Of a stretch of 64,000 nucleotides of DNA, positions 23,107 to 35,565 are shown piece after piece. Both the position numbers and the translations under genes were made by a program. The stretch is taken from contig OX457031.1 of NCBI GenBank assembly GCA_949752745.1, positions 49,076,162 to 49,140,161 of the forward strand, in the 5' to 3' direction. The DNA comes from Protula sp. h YS-2021 (lineage: Eukaryota; Annelida; Polychaeta; Sabellida; Serpulidae). Below the pieces are notes generated by a model. It was not told the DNA's origin and made no database searches. It saw only the letters and a program-made list of their open reading frames with translations. Every line of letters begins with the position of its first letter. Positions within the stretch are counted from its first letter, which is position 1.

Positions 23107-23107
<1 letters not shown>
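22080..23107. other. Intergenic stretch with MITE-like inverted motifs
   Basis: No gene. The motif CTTATAGTCCGGTA and its inverse GGACTATAACCAC bracket about 70 bases at 22213-22280, and a further TTATAGTCCGGTAAG occurs near 22503. Short inverted similarities (GCATTGCTTCC near 22130; its complement near 22790) suggest a decayed non-autonomous DNA transposon spanning roughly 22120-22830. Confidence 0.4.
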
Positions 23108-23163
<56 letters not shown>

Positions 23164-23222
23164 GTAGTGAGTTTTTATATACCGATTTTTCAGACAACCT
23201 GCTCAAACCGTTTACAATGTGC
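23108..23222. repeat. (TAA)n microsatellite with adjoining repeat tail
   Basis: About 54 bases of TAA repeats followed by a short moderately conserved-looking tail (TTTTTATATACCGATTTTTC, then CAAACCGTTTACAATG). This arrangement resembles the 3' tail of widespread invertebrate retroelements. The family assignment is not certain. Confidence 0.6.
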
Positions 23223-23266
23223 GCATGCATGTTTTATGATTATTGATTAATAATATCATTCAATTA

Positions 23267-23517
23267 TTTTTTTTTAACTCAGGATTATTATAATTTCGAC
23301 GTGCCCATATAGTGTCTCTGAAATCCCTATCTATTGGCACATACGCCTCCCAAATAATGCAACTCTAACTCGGTATTAGAGGACTACATAGGCACACCGA
23401 CATCCCTGGGGGGTTGCAAGTTGTCATGATTCCTGGCCACGAGCGGGATTCGAACCCGGGCTACAGAACCACAACTGCATGGCTGGCAAGCGTCTTCAAC
23501 CACTCGCCCACCGAGCA
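23267..23517 (-). mobile_element. tRNA-derived SINE (minus strand)
   Basis: Read on the minus strand, the element begins with a tRNA-like head. An A-box-like GGGCGAGTGGTTGAAGACGC and a B-box GGTTCGAATCCC are correctly spaced for an internal RNA polymerase III promoter. An unrelated body follows, ending in a poly-A tail (plus-strand T run at 23267-23275). No convincing target-site duplication was found, so the insertion may be old or the borders off by a few bases. Confidence 0.75.
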
Positions 23518-24584
23518 CAATGGAGAAGAGCACTGCCTGCTATGTTGGCTTCAAAATGTTTTACGATTTAAATGGCATACACCTCTGTTAAAAGTTTAGT
23601 CCTTTAAATCTTAAAAAATGACATCTATGTTATCTTGTATAAGCCTGTTTCAATCTGCATCTTTAATTTTCTATTATATTTCATACATTGTTATTTTTTG
23701 GCCCAGGTGGATGGGGTGGGGGGGGGGGGGAGTTGTTTCCACTACAGAATTAGGCAGCTTCTAAATTATAAAGAAACGTTAAGAAGAAACCATCGAAATG
23801 TGACATTCTTATGGTAGAATTTTTTTATGAATTTTTAAAAAACTGTTTTGCGTTTATCATTTGAGAGGTTTTATAACCTATCACTGAATAGGTTTTGTGC
23901 AAAATCAATTTTATTTAAAATTTCAGAACGCAAAATCTTTTCCACCGATTTGGCTGACGTAACTTACTAGACAAAGAATCATCCTCAGGGCAAATTAGTT
24001 TGCACGACTTGGACTTGTTGAGTTATCTGTACAATTGAACTTGCGGACAGTCATCTGAACATTTGAATTTCTGAATATTTATTGGTGATGTTGCCAAATC
24101 AAATTTACTTGAAAAGGAGAAAACAGTGCCTGCATCAATAGCGCAGTGTTGTGCATATGAAAGTTTCCACAAACAAAACTTAGTAATTGTACATAATTTT
24201 TACCTCAAGCAAATAGGTTAAACTGACACATTTTTCTACTCTACGTAGAATTTTTATTCGACCGATTCCAAAAGTGTTATTTGGCACAGAGGTGTGTGTT
24301 ATAGGTACGCTGCTAAAGCCGTAAAAATTTGGGCGGCTCATCTCTCCCCTGGAGTGGGAGGGGGGGCAAAGCCCAACCACAGAAAAACAGAAAATCGGAT
24401 CCAATATTTTCATTCGATCGATGTGCCTGATGAAATTTGGTGTATTTTTTTTTTCTTTTTTTTGTGTGTGTATTTTTTAACTCGAAAGTGTGCAGGTTGA
24501 CAGAAAATTACAAAATTTTCCTTTACATTTTCACCAAACAAAACAACACCTATCAGAAAGTTCCGAAAGCACGAATTGGCTTGG

Positions 24585-25520
24585 TATATTGTAGTCCCAG
24601 TAGACCTTTTCTGTTTTCCTAGGTCAGAAAGCGTCACAGTTCCTGGAATAGAAATGGCCATTGATCTCAATTTCCAAGGTTCTGGATCTTTCGGCGCACG
24701 TTATAGGACACCCGAGGTTCGGACTAGCAGACCTTTTCTTAAAAGGCACACTGAGAAGTATCCTCGCGCATTATTTTCGACCTTGGCCAAACTACCAAAC
24801 CTGAGTTAAGAGTGGTTTTGCAACTGAGATCCAATGTGGGATTCTATATCCTGATCTAAAGAAAACCTCAATTTTCCTCATTACAAACTTGTTATTAGAC
24901 CATAAAAATTGTGCGCCATAATTTATAACTGGGTTATTTATGTTATGCACCCTTTCTAAAATAACGCCATTGGCCCCAGTCGTGCGCCGAGATTGGCAAA
25001 ATTGAGATCAATGACATGTTATATTATAGGAACTATGACTCTTGCCGGGAAGGTAGTCCTAGATGACTCTTGAGGTCTTCCTATGACAGCAAGAGTCATA
25101 GTTCCTATAATAGGAAAGGTCATTGATGTCAATTTTCAAATCTCGGTGCACACCTGGGCCCACGGCGTTATTTTAGAAAGGGTGCATCACATAAATGGCC
25201 CAATTATAAATTATGGCGCACAAGTTTTATGGTCAGATAACAATTTTTTACTAAGAAAAATGTGTGTTTTCTTGAGATAAGGATATCGAATCCCTCATTA
25301 TGGCCCATAACAACAGTGAATCCACAGTTGCAAAATCATGCTTTACTCTAGTTTGGGAGTTTCGCTGAGGTCGAAAATAATGCGCCAGGGTACTTCTCAG
25401 CGTGCTTTTAAAGAAAAGGCCTGCCAGGGCCTCGAAAATTGAGATCAATGGCCATTTCTATTGCAGGAACTGTGACCCTTTCTGTCCTAGAAAGATAGAA
25501 AGGGTCCGCTGGGACTACTG
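24585..25520. mobile_element. Foldback-type element: long imperfect inverted repeat
   Basis: Sequence at about 24617-25050 is repeated in inverted orientation at about 25085-25498, with a spacer of only about 35 bp centred near 25067. Matching blocks include AAGAGTCATAGTTCCTATAA, GGCGTTATTTTAGAAAGGGT, ATAAATTATGGCGCACAA, GGTCGAAAATAATGCGC and TTGAGATCAATGGCCATTTC. The arms have diverged by indels and substitutions. There is no coding capacity, so it is either a non-autonomous foldback transposon or two head-to-head copies of one repeat. Confidence 0.8.
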
Positions 25521-27084
25521 GGAAGGAAGCAAAAGTCATCTAGGACTAGGTATATTGTAGATGAACTTTCAGTAAATATTGGAACAATAAAGGCTGGTAG
25601 GCGGGATTCTATCTCAGAACATATGAAGTTTGCCTCTATTCGCGGAACACTCGAAGGTTTCGCGGCTCTGACAGAGCGATACACAAAGTTGTGTAAGGAC
25701 TAGCTGACTCGGAACTAAATAAAGCGTGCTCGTGCTGGCGCCTCACAGAACAACGGCACGTCATTTTGCAATTAAAACTCTTTAAACTGAACTATGTACA
25801 AGTAAGTCTTTTATTTACAACAGAATTTATACGAACATCCAGTAACGTCCTTGGTTTCCAAAAAAATTAACATAGAAACTCCCCCTTTTTCTTTTTACAC
25901 AAACCCGGAAGTAATGAGTTTCCTGTAAATAAAGGAGACATATAATAGATACTTCTCGGAAGACACTATCATAATTGGTACCGAAGCTATTTATTTCATA
26001 AATTTGTTGCACTTGCAACATTAATTGCAAGTATGCATTTTTTTTATTAGCAACATAGTTGAGCAAAAAAATATTAACTAAATCAAGTAAATGCCGTTAA
26101 ATCAGCAAAATAATTCTTTACAGCATAACCTATAAAGCCTGCAGGTTTATCATGGGTATATCTGACAGTAGTTCTAGTCTGATAAAATTGTGAAAATTAG
26201 ATGTATTTTTATGATTACAATTTTGTTAACAACTTATCAGTAGTGTATTTCTGCGCTTATCTCAAACAGCTAGAAGGAGCCTATCCATGGATTTGTTGAA
26301 GCATATGCATAGATAAAATCTATCTAGCTTACAAAATTCCAAATGAGGCTTGTGTGATCAGACTCCTTTTAGTCTTATAAAAGCGCTTCACAAGCAAATT
26401 AAAACTGAAAGCTGCAAGAAAAGTTAGAAAAGTAGGTATATGTAAAATTTTGTTTAAATACAAGGAATAAATATATACAAAATTGATAAAAAAATAAATC
26501 TGTTCACTGTTTCTGAAAAAATAACAGCTGGAACAGTCCCTCTGTTAGCGCGACAAAAACAGTACATTCAAAAGTGGCAAAGAATCTCAAATAAAAACTA
26601 ATTTGCATGATGTTTATTTTATTTTATTTTTTTTTTTTTGTGTTAACTTAATCCTTGAGTGCTCACAGGTTACGACTGGTCATAGTGGAGTCTCATATGC
26701 AATGGCTATTTGTAGTACCCAATAATTCCGGCCTTGACCCAAGATAATAACAAGAAAATACTTCCTTTTTCTTCCCATTTTACCCCTGCAGTACTGATAG
26801 ACATGACATCATTAGCGATTGGGATTGGCGTTTTAGAGACATGACATCTAGAAGTCCAAAACAAACATCCGAAGATTTAGATCCGAGAATCCAGGTTTAA
26901 GTTATGATTTCGCATGATGTAGTGATGACACTTGAAATTAAGGTCCGAGGCAGTTCGTTCCTGCCAGATTGTTTCTTGGGTGCCTGGTGCGGGTACAGAT
27001 ACGGGTACCTGACAGTGTAGTTGAGTTGGCAGGGTTCAACCACAAAGCCCAAAATTGCATTTCTTGCTCAATATCTGCAACAAG

Positions 27085-27860
27085 ATTTTCGGTACTCGTA
27101 TAAGCCAAATCACACTTTGGGTGTTCTAATAAAATCTACAAGAATTTTGAATTTCGACTGCGATGGAACCGGGCAAAACATGAAAGAAACGATAGAAAAT
27201 ATAGAAAAAATATCGCAAAAACAGCTCATACTTAGGAAATAAATGAAATTGAAATTTGAAACTTTTTGTTGAAACTTAATAATTTTTTAAAATGGCATAC
27301 GGGTTGTTGAAAACGCGATTGCTCTTTGGTGCAAGAGAAATTTTACATTTAGGCGAAATCTCTCTATCATTTCCTTCATTATTTACCCGGTTATTATTAT
27401 TCGAAACGCAGAATTTATGCGCATTTTTATTGGGAACGCCCAAAGTGTAATTTAACTTACATAAAATCATCCGGAAAACAGTCCGAGTTCAAGTACTCGT
27501 ACAAGCCTACTGACAATTTGGGTGGTTCCAATAAAATGCACATGAATTTTTAATTTCGAATGCAAGGGAACCGGGTAAAAATGAAAGAAATTTCGGAAGA
27601 AATATAGAAGAAATAAAGCAAAAAAAAGCTCATACTCGGAACATAAAAGAAATAGAAACTGAAAACTATTTGTTAAAACGTTTAATATTTTTTTAAAATA
27701 GCAAACAGGCCATTAACACACGCTTTCTTTTTAGTGCACGAGAAATTTGACATTTAGGCGAAATCTCTCTATCATTTCTTTCATTTTTTACCCGGTGAGT
27801 TTGTATTCGAAAAGCAGATTTTTTTGTTTTATTCGGAACGCCCAGTGTGATTTGGCTTAT
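27085..27860. mobile_element. Two tandem copies of a palindromic MITE-like unit
   Basis: A unit of about 370-390 bp occurs twice in direct order (about 27085-27465 and 27480-27860). Shared blocks include GGCGAAATCTCTCTATCATTTC and GGAACCGGG. Within each copy the ends are inverted relative to each other: ACTTTGGGTGTTC near the left end and GAACGCCCAAAGTG near the right end of copy 1. No coding sequence; the second copy has diverged. Confidence 0.7.
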
Positions 27861-27989
27861 AGTCCGTATTATATGTCTGCTTCAGTTAACACTTGACACT
27901 ACTCGCTGCTCTAAGTCAGCCTTTTTAGGCCCTAACCCTTCGGATTGGGGCCTATAGGTTTGGGGTACCCGTCCGTTCGTCCGTCCTGC

Positions 27990-28435
27990 CGTCCGTCTGT
28001 CCATCGTCGCTTTTTTGTACACGCCATATCTCCAGTTCTATTGGTCTTAGAGCATCGATGGTTAGCTTAAATGAAAGGTCTCGACCTGTACATGTGCCTT
28101 TTGGTACTTTTGGTCAGATTCGGTCACCCGGGAGTGATCAAAATGACCAAAATGGGCGATAATTGGGGTTTTAGGAAATAAGCTTGTATACGCTATATCT
28201 CCGGTTCCATTAGACGTACAGCATTGATGTTAGGCTCAAATGAAAGATCTCGACCTATACATGTGCCTTTTGGTACTTTTGATCAGAGTTGGCTATCCGG
28301 GAGTGGTCAAATTGACCAAAATGGGTGATAATTGGGGTTTTAGAGAAATAAATTTGTACACGCTATATCTCCAGTTCCTTTACGTAGAGCATTCGCGTTA
28401 GGCTCAAATGAAAGGTCTCAACCTGTAAAGCAACG
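27990..28435. repeat. Satellite-like tandem repeat, unit about 170 bp
   Basis: About two and a half direct repeats carry the blocks ACGCTATATCTCC, AATGAAAGGTCTCGACCTGT, ACATGTGCCTTTTGGTACTTTTG and ATGACCAAAATGGGCGATAA. They are preceded by a (GTCC)n-rich leader (CCGTCCGTTCGTCCGTCC). No protein-coding evidence. Confidence 0.85.
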
Positions 28436-29396
28436 TGACACGGAAATAATTCATATGTTTGCTAAGTTTTTTTAAGGCCAAGTTCAATAGTCATATAGGC
28501 CTAACGAAGTGAAATATGTATCCATGCTAATTCACTGGCGAGTACATGCTCAAGTTATGAGAACTCTATCTCAGGAGCAGCGAAGAATGATATTGAAACT
28601 AAAAATGCCCAAGCCATTGCCAAAAGTGACATTATGACTAGCAAAATCGTCCACGGCCTAAGTTTAAATTTTATATTTTACAACACATTAGGGTTAAGGT
28701 TATTATTCATAATCAGTAACAGTTTATGTTAGATGTTTGTTATATTATCCATTCCTCCCCCTCTTGTTGCTTTTCTCTTTTATTTAGAATATCCTATTGC
28801 TTCAGTCTATAATGCTTAACCTGAAGGTCAGTTTTAAGAATTGACTTTATACCCCTTTGAATTTATGGGCGGTTGGGGCCTGCTCGTGTTTCACAAATAC
28901 TTACTTGTATTATTTTTACTTGGTACGAGTATATTTTTTATCACAATCCCAGTAGCGGACTGCTTCTTGGAGTTAAGTTGACGCAGATTAAAATACATTG
29001 ATCTGAATAGTGATTACCCTTCGTAAAGAAGCCTGAATTAAAAATTAAATTAAACCGATTGTCGCTATCTCGTAACGACATATTTACTCCGGAGCTTTCT
29101 TTCGTAACCATTGGCTGCGTAGCACGAAATAAAATTGCCTATTTGCATTGCAAATGCAAAATTTTCAAAATTTTTATGAAATATTATGACCTACTGAGTC
29201 TAATTTTTCGAGGAAAACAAAAAAAAAGAAAAAGAAACACAAACAAACAAACAAAAGATCACTGGCGGGCTGGGTCAGTTTTTCGAGAACAAAACTGTTT
29301 TCTTCTTGCCCTAAGAATTCTCAGGGAAGATAATGTTGTGAAATTATTAATAAATGGTCTCTTCAAGTCTTACTGGTAAATTTTCTTTATCTGCAG

Positions 29397-31684
29397 TTTG
29401 AACTGGAAAAGTTAAACAAAGCATCCAATGATATCAACAAGTTGGAGCTGGAACTGGAGGTTAGTTTTAAAACGAAATGAGTAGATAATGTTATGAACAC
29501 TGAAGCTGAGGAAGAATCTGAGATTTTCTTGCGAGTAACAGTAATCTGTTAACATTTGTTTCAGTGTCTCTTTGGTAAAAAAATACCGAGGCCTGTTTTT
29601 GTCAAGCAAAAGATTATTGTTTTAGGAAAGTGACATTCGTGCGCTCTGTGAAATAATTTTTTTTAACTATGTGAACACTAACGAAACGGTTGTTACCTAA
29701 TCTGTTTAACATATGTGTACATTTCGATGTCTTTGGAACACAGAGAGTGCGGGGTAATTTCCGCCAAATTCTGACAGGATCTACACAACAGTTGAATGCT
29801 TTGACCAAGAACCTTGGCACAAGCATCGAGAAAGCAAGGCCGTACTATGAAGCTAGGATTAAGGCAAAAGAGGTGAGATTAATAAAATGATCATTCCAGC
29901 AGCGCTGAATGAATTAAGCTATGATTTATAAACGCCCAATTGCACTTTTGCTGGGCTGTTTTTCCATTTTGGTGAAATATTTTTGCGTTTCATTGAAATA
30001 CAACCAAGGTGATCCAGACCAACTGACGGGAAAAGTTCATCCAGTAGAGGTTGAATAATGTACCCTCATGTTTTCATATATATAGTAGAAGCATCTGTTA
30101 ATGCACTGTGTGCTGTTCGTGAATTAACGTTGAAAATTGCGCGTGTAATTATCGACTGTAGTAAGATTAAAACGCGTAATGATTTTAATCGGTGTTTTGA
30201 TTCTGTGTCACAATCGTAACCTGATCGCATTCTGGCTTAAGAAATGCCACGGGCTCTGTGGACCGAAACGCAAGTTTGGATTGGTTGTAGGCACAGTTAG
30301 AAACGCAGAATGCGGCGCTGCGATTCGAGAGGGCGTGTGGACAGCTGGCAGCTGCCAAGGAGACGGTGACGGTAGCGGAGGAAGGTTTCTTTAAGAAAGG
30401 CCAAGCTTTCGATCCCGCTTGGCAGGAAATGCTGAACCATGCAACTATGAAGGTAATTTAAGATATATTTTCTTTAATCTTAGCTGACTTCCGAAGCCAG
30501 TCTGGGGAAATTAGCACAGAATAAAACGAGATTACTAGCCACGTAACCGACCTTTTACTCTTCAATTTCAGCCACGAAGACTTTTGCACGAGGAAATATC
30601 TTAGGTATCTGCGAAAGGAAAGAATTTCGATATTTAAACAACAAGCCTTTGTTAATTTTTTAATTGACTGGCAGGTGAATGAAGCTGAAAAAGAACGCTT
30701 AGAGAGTGAACTAGAACACCAAGCGACGGCGGCCGCCTTCAACGAGGAGGAGCTCAATGTGAAAGAACTGTACAGAGAACTGAAGAAAGCGATTCAGAAA
30801 TCGAAGTAAGAAATTGTCGTAACGTGCGAGCCTGATTTGACGCCTAAAGCCCACACTGAAATGATCGATTCGGCTTTGAGATAATAAAAGTTCCTATTAG
30901 ATCACTTGTTCCTTAAAAGCAGAGAGAAACAAAATAGACAAGAACTGAAACATGAGCGTCCGAGCGGGTCTTGCACGGTCTTACACGTTCCCAGTTGAGT
31001 GCATTGATACGTATACTTATGTGAAGAAAAACGAACACTTTGTATATTTCAGGCCGTACTTTGAGTTAAAAGCACGATTTACTCAAGCAATGCAGGTAGG
31101 TAGGATGGTGACTTTTGAAGAAACCGTGTTAGTAAAGTGCACAGTTTTCAGCAACAAACATAAACATAAATAGATTTTTTTCTTTTATGGCATGTGTTTT
31201 TTGTAATAAAAAGGAAATCTAATAATTTTGCCATTTCTAAGCGATTAAATGATGAAGAATTTAGAATTTTTGCGTCAGTTTCGTATGTTTTTGTAGTCAT
31301 TTAATGTGTGATAATTCTGTAGCATTACGATTCTTTGATAAACATTTCCATGATATACTTTGCTACAGGAGCAGAAATCCAGAGCCAATACTTTGGAAAA
31401 TGCCATTGTTTTGGCGAAACACAATTACTCGCAAACCCTGCGGAATTTGGAGAAAATCAGCGACGAGATACATCTGTCAAGGCAAGAGGCCAAAATCAGA
31501 CAGGAGATGGGATCGCGGGGTTCGGGCGTTGGGGCCGAGTGTCCGCATCCATCTGTGGGCGCCGAAGCGCCAGGTCAAGTGTATAAGGCAGACGAGGCTC
31601 CGCACCTGATACGGGACATTGTACCGGCGAAGTGTCCAGGCGGCAGCAGGGTGTCCAGTGCCAGTTCTAGCCAAGAACCACATG
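29397..31684 (+). CDS. SH3BP5: SH3-domain-binding protein 5 family gene, internal exons only
   Basis: Six plus-strand exons with GT-AG borders and compatible phases: 29397-29459, 29744-29872, 30297-30452, 30675-30805, 31053-31095, 31369-31684. The encoded segments FELEKLNKASNDIN, KARPYYEARIKAKE, FDPAWQEMLNHAT, KKAIQKSKPYFELKARF and NLEKISDEIH match the continuous antiparallel coiled coil of SH3BP5/SH3BP5L. Known family role: these proteins act as Rab11 guanine nucleotide exchange factors and SH3BP5 binds BTK and JNK. After the coiled coil comes a GSRGSGVGAE segment, then a divergent Ser/Pro-rich region. The first exon and the 3' exon(s) are not visible; a 200-N gap begins 93 bases after the last donor. 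SH3BP5 and SH3BP5L cannot be separated from these exons. Confidence 0.92.
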
Positions 31685-31776
31685 GTATGGTTGACCTTTT
31701 ACATGTTTTACATGGAGTATCCGCAGGGAGTTCGTTACTGTCTTTTGTTCGCTGGTCAGTAGGTGAGGCGAAGACC

Positions 31777-31976
31777 NNNNNNNNNNNNNNNNNNNNNNNN
31801 NNNNNNNNNNNNNNNNNNNNNNNNNNNNNNNNNNNNNNNNNNNNNNNNNNNNNNNNNNNNNNNNNNNNNNNNNNNNNNNNNNNNNNNNNNNNNNNNNNNN
31901 NNNNNNNNNNNNNNNNNNNNNNNNNNNNNNNNNNNNNNNNNNNNNNNNNNNNNNNNNNNNNNNNNNNNNNNNNNNN
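31777..31976. other. Assembly gap (200 Ns)
   Basis: Exactly 200 N characters. Such round-number runs usually mark joins of unknown size. It lies within the expected 3' part of the SH3BP5-family gene. Confidence 1.
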
Positions 31977-34375
31977 AAAACCCGCGTAAAACTTGTCATG
32001 TTGCTGTAAAGGTAATACAAATTCTACGATTTTACAACCCAGTCTTTGATGCTGGAGGAAGTCACGTGACGTCTCCGCGACCGAGAGGACACATATAGTG
32101 TTTGTACGTTCTGTGTGTGAGTGTGTGTCCGTGTGTCAGTCTGTTGTGAACAAAATGCGTCGGATCGACTTCAATCTTGGTGTAATTATTCATTGGGTGG
32201 GTAGGACGATTTTGCTGGCCTTTGACCCATGTTACATTATTAAGGAACTCGTATGACGTCATTAAGCGTAAATCTTGTGTTCCCCAGTTTCTCCAAATCT
32301 GCACCAAACAAAATCTCATGCCCAAAATATCTGGGAGAGGAGACGGGCATATTTCAAACCAGGCACTGCCGCACAGTTATTACGTGGATAAGTCGAACTT
32401 GAAATGCGTACGGGAAATAAAGGGACGGCATCATGATATCGTTACTTAAAAAATATAACGTGATATATTTCTCCCCCACCCCCTTTGTAGGCTGTTTTGT
32501 TAATTACTCGATCATTGTGAATCAACCTGTGTTGTCAGTTGGGAATACGCTTGGGATTACAGCGTTTTCCAGAGGATATCCAGCATACTGCCATTCTTCA
32601 GACATTTAGTTCAAAACAATGACAGCGCGAGTAAGCTATCCTTCAGTGATACATGTCTTCTAGCTGCAAATATAATTCAACTAATAGAAAGCGGTGTGTG
32701 CGTGAATGGCAAACAGGAGAACATATCTAAAATGGCACTAAAAGTACAGTGCAGCCTTCTGTTTCGATTTTAGGGTTTGGTACAATGTCCATGGATATTC
32801 TTGTTTTTTTTTCATATTAAACTGCTATGTGCAGTGCTTTCTTTCAAGAAATATGTTTGCATCTCGCTTCACAGAGAAGACTGGCAATCGATTCGTGGAG
32901 CAATTGTTATTCCTCGTTTTATTCCTGTAATAAACTACATTTACATATAGTTGTACCTTAAATTTCACTCTCATTTTAGTTAATCTGAATAATGTCTATA
33001 AAACTGGAATCTAATCTTTTTAGTCAACATTACACTTTTCTTGCAATACCACGTATAAAATAGCCACGTAATGTATTCAATTCAGAAATGGTCAAACCCA
33101 GCAGGACACTTGGAAGAATAACTAGATTTTCTTGGCTACAAACCCACGCCGAGAATTTCACAAATCCGCCAAATGCAGCACTAGAACGCTGATGATATGT
33201 CAGTGAACACCGCCGCGTTTTTTCCACTTCGTATTGAAAATACCAAATGGGGATGAATTACTTCGAATTCTTCACCTTGTTTTCCTCCCTTTTTAAATTT
33301 TTTTCTTCTTCCGCCGAATCGGTTTCCAGACATCTCCTCCAAGACCGCTGAAGCTAGACCAACCAAACTTCTCACATGTATGGATGGTCATCTGAAGAAG
33401 TGCACCTGATAACAATTGTTTACCTTGACCTTACCGGTTAAGGTCAAATCGCGAAAAGGGGCAAACGGTTTCCAGATATCTACTGCAAGGCCGTTGAAGC
33501 TAGAAAAGCCAAACTTGGCACATATATAAAAGACAATGAGATCTGACGCATCCGTTCAAAATTTTTGACCTTGTTGGTCAAGGTAAAATCGCGAAAAACG
33601 TTATTTAAGAAAAACAATGATTTATATCGGAAACAGTAAGAGACAGCAATTTTGACCTCCACCCTCGATACGACGATACGTAATGTACAACTTCCGGTGT
33701 CCTTGACCTCCATGTCACTTTCGAGTCCCAAACCGGAAGTTGGCCATTATCTCGAAAACGGTAAAAGATAGAGCAATCGGTTTCCAGACATCTACTAGAC
33801 CGCTGAAGCTAGACCAACCAAACTTGGCACATGTATGGAGAGTCATCTGAAGTGGTGCATCTGATAAAAATTTTTGAACTTGACCATATCGGTATAGTTG
33901 GTTGTATTTGGGAGGATGTTCTATATTCAGACATGTGAAAATTGTTAACAAATAGCGATATCATCTACCTTCCGTTTTAAGTTATCATTCCAAGTGGGGT
34001 CTAATTCGCTGTGCGAATTTCGGTCTAGTTTAAAACAAGAACCCTGAAGCAAAGCGTCTTAAGATAAAAATTGCTCATTACATTGTGAAAATATACTGTC
34101 CCGAAAATACAGTGTCCCCAGTTATAATTCTGGATAGGAAATTTTTTCGACGATATTTCCCATCACCTGCATCAAAGTTTGGTGTTTTATTTATAATTTG
34201 AGATCATAAACAACGAAGTCCACAGTGAAACAAACTTGTGTCACCTTTCCAAACATGAGGGGCGGGGAGGTCACAAAGAAGACGTTTGAGTAAAAAAAAC
34301 ATTAATGCCTCTATGTGTAAGGCTGTGGACACGTGCACTGAGGACCCTCATAGAAAATGTGGAGTCTGTAAAGGT
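31977..34375. other. Region between the SH3BP5-family exons and the Polinton; satellite-like repeats, no gene
   Basis: No exon could be supported. From about 33320 to 33900 there are three imperfect units carrying CGGTTTCCAGACATCT, GCTGAAGCTAGACCAACCAAACTTGGCACATGT (split across substitutions) and GACCTTGACC/GGTCAAGGTC. The remainder is unique, with a short (GT)n stretch near 32115. Confidence 0.6.
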
Positions 34376-34381
34376 AGAATC
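34376..34381. other. Left 6-bp target-site duplication of the Polinton (AGAATC)
   Basis: The six bases just outside the left terminus read AGAATC; those outside the right terminus read AGAAGC. Polintons characteristically duplicate 6 bp on insertion, so five of six identities at the predicted place support both element borders. Confidence 0.8.
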
Positions 34382-34415
34382 AGTAGGGGAGAAACGAGAG
34401 TTCAAGCACAGGAAG

Positions 34416-34553
34416 TGACGTCATCATGACGTCACGAGGTGTGCTTGAACTCTCATGAGAGTCCGAGCACAGTGACGTCATAATGACGTCATAGGGTGTT
34501 CTGGAACAGATATTAAAGCGCGCGCCCGTGTCAGTGACGTCATCATGACGTCA
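34416..34553 (+). promoter_or_regulatory. Three CRE/ATF-type palindromes in the left TIR
   Basis: The 19-mer TGACGTCATNATGACGTCA occurs at 34416-34434, 34473-34491 and 34535-34553. Each holds two perfect TGACGTCA sites, the consensus for bZIP factors of the CREB/ATF family. Another imperfect palindrome lies at 34441-34470 (TCTCATGAGA core). Function as an enhancer or terminal-protein site is inference. Confidence 0.7.
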
Positions 34554-34660
34554 TTCGTCACGTGACCTGTCAATCATGTGACACATGACCTGTCAATCAT
34601 GTGTCACATGACCTGTCAATCATGTATATGAGGAAAATTTTCCCGATCATAAACCTTCTG

Positions 34661-34745
34661 GCCTGAATGGCTCAGTTGGTAGAGCGCAGGGCCCGTAAGC
34701 GGAACCATGATCTGAAGGTCAATGGATCGAACCCGCCCTCGGGCA
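34661..34745 (+). other. tRNA-like element 1 (left TIR)
   Basis: 85 nt with an acceptor-like pairing GCCTGAA/CTCGGGC (six of seven pairs, one G-T), a perfect D-stem (GCTC/GAGC around AGTTGGTA) and a T-loop-like ATCGAAC. The anticodon region is 12 nt longer than usual and does not fold cleanly, and the T-stem is weak. It is tRNA-derived, with an A-box-like TGGCTCAGTTGG, but not a standard tRNA gene. Confidence 0.6.
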
Positions 34746-35565
34746 TCACTTTCATATCATGGGGACCCCCCCCCCCTGGTGAAGAATCATATACCATGGG
34801 GACCCCCCCCCCCCCTGGTGAAGAATCATATACCATGGGGACCCCCCTGGTGAAGAATCATATACCATGGGGACCCCCCTGGTGAAGAATCATATACCAT
34901 GGGGACCCCCCCCCCCCGGTGAAGAATCGTATCATACCATAGGGACCCCCCCCCCCCCCTAAGATGTGATTCAACACTCCTATAAGAGCACATTTTTTCT
35001 GTGCACATATGCATCATTCATGCTCTGACTGCCGTTGGATACACATGGAAAAAAGTGAAAACAGTTGCTCTTACCTATTGTGTTGTGCTGTGCTGTTGAA
35101 GAACAAGTGAAGGATTGACTGGAATACACATAGGAGAAGAAGTGAAACATTAGTTATTCTTTGGAAAAGGAAAGTGAACGATTGGTTATTCTTTGGAAAG
35201 GAAGTGAAAGATTGGAGACGAATTGGCAAAACAGTCGTGGTAAGTTTTTTTTTTGTTTTTTTTTTTTTTGTTACACTATGTAACATTATGTAACTCAAAA
35301 AATTTTTGGGGGTATCATAATGTAACACTGTTACACTATGTAACATTATGTGGCACTATGTAACACTGTTACACTATGTAACATTATGTGACACTATGTA
35401 ACACTGTTACACTATGTAACACTATGTGACACTGTGTAACATAATGTAACACTATGTGACACTATGCGACTATGTAACATCATATAGCTATATGACTATG
35501 TAATTGCTATGTGAACATAATTAGTCTAACGTATGTATGTCATTATCAAATCGTTCAACAGACAA

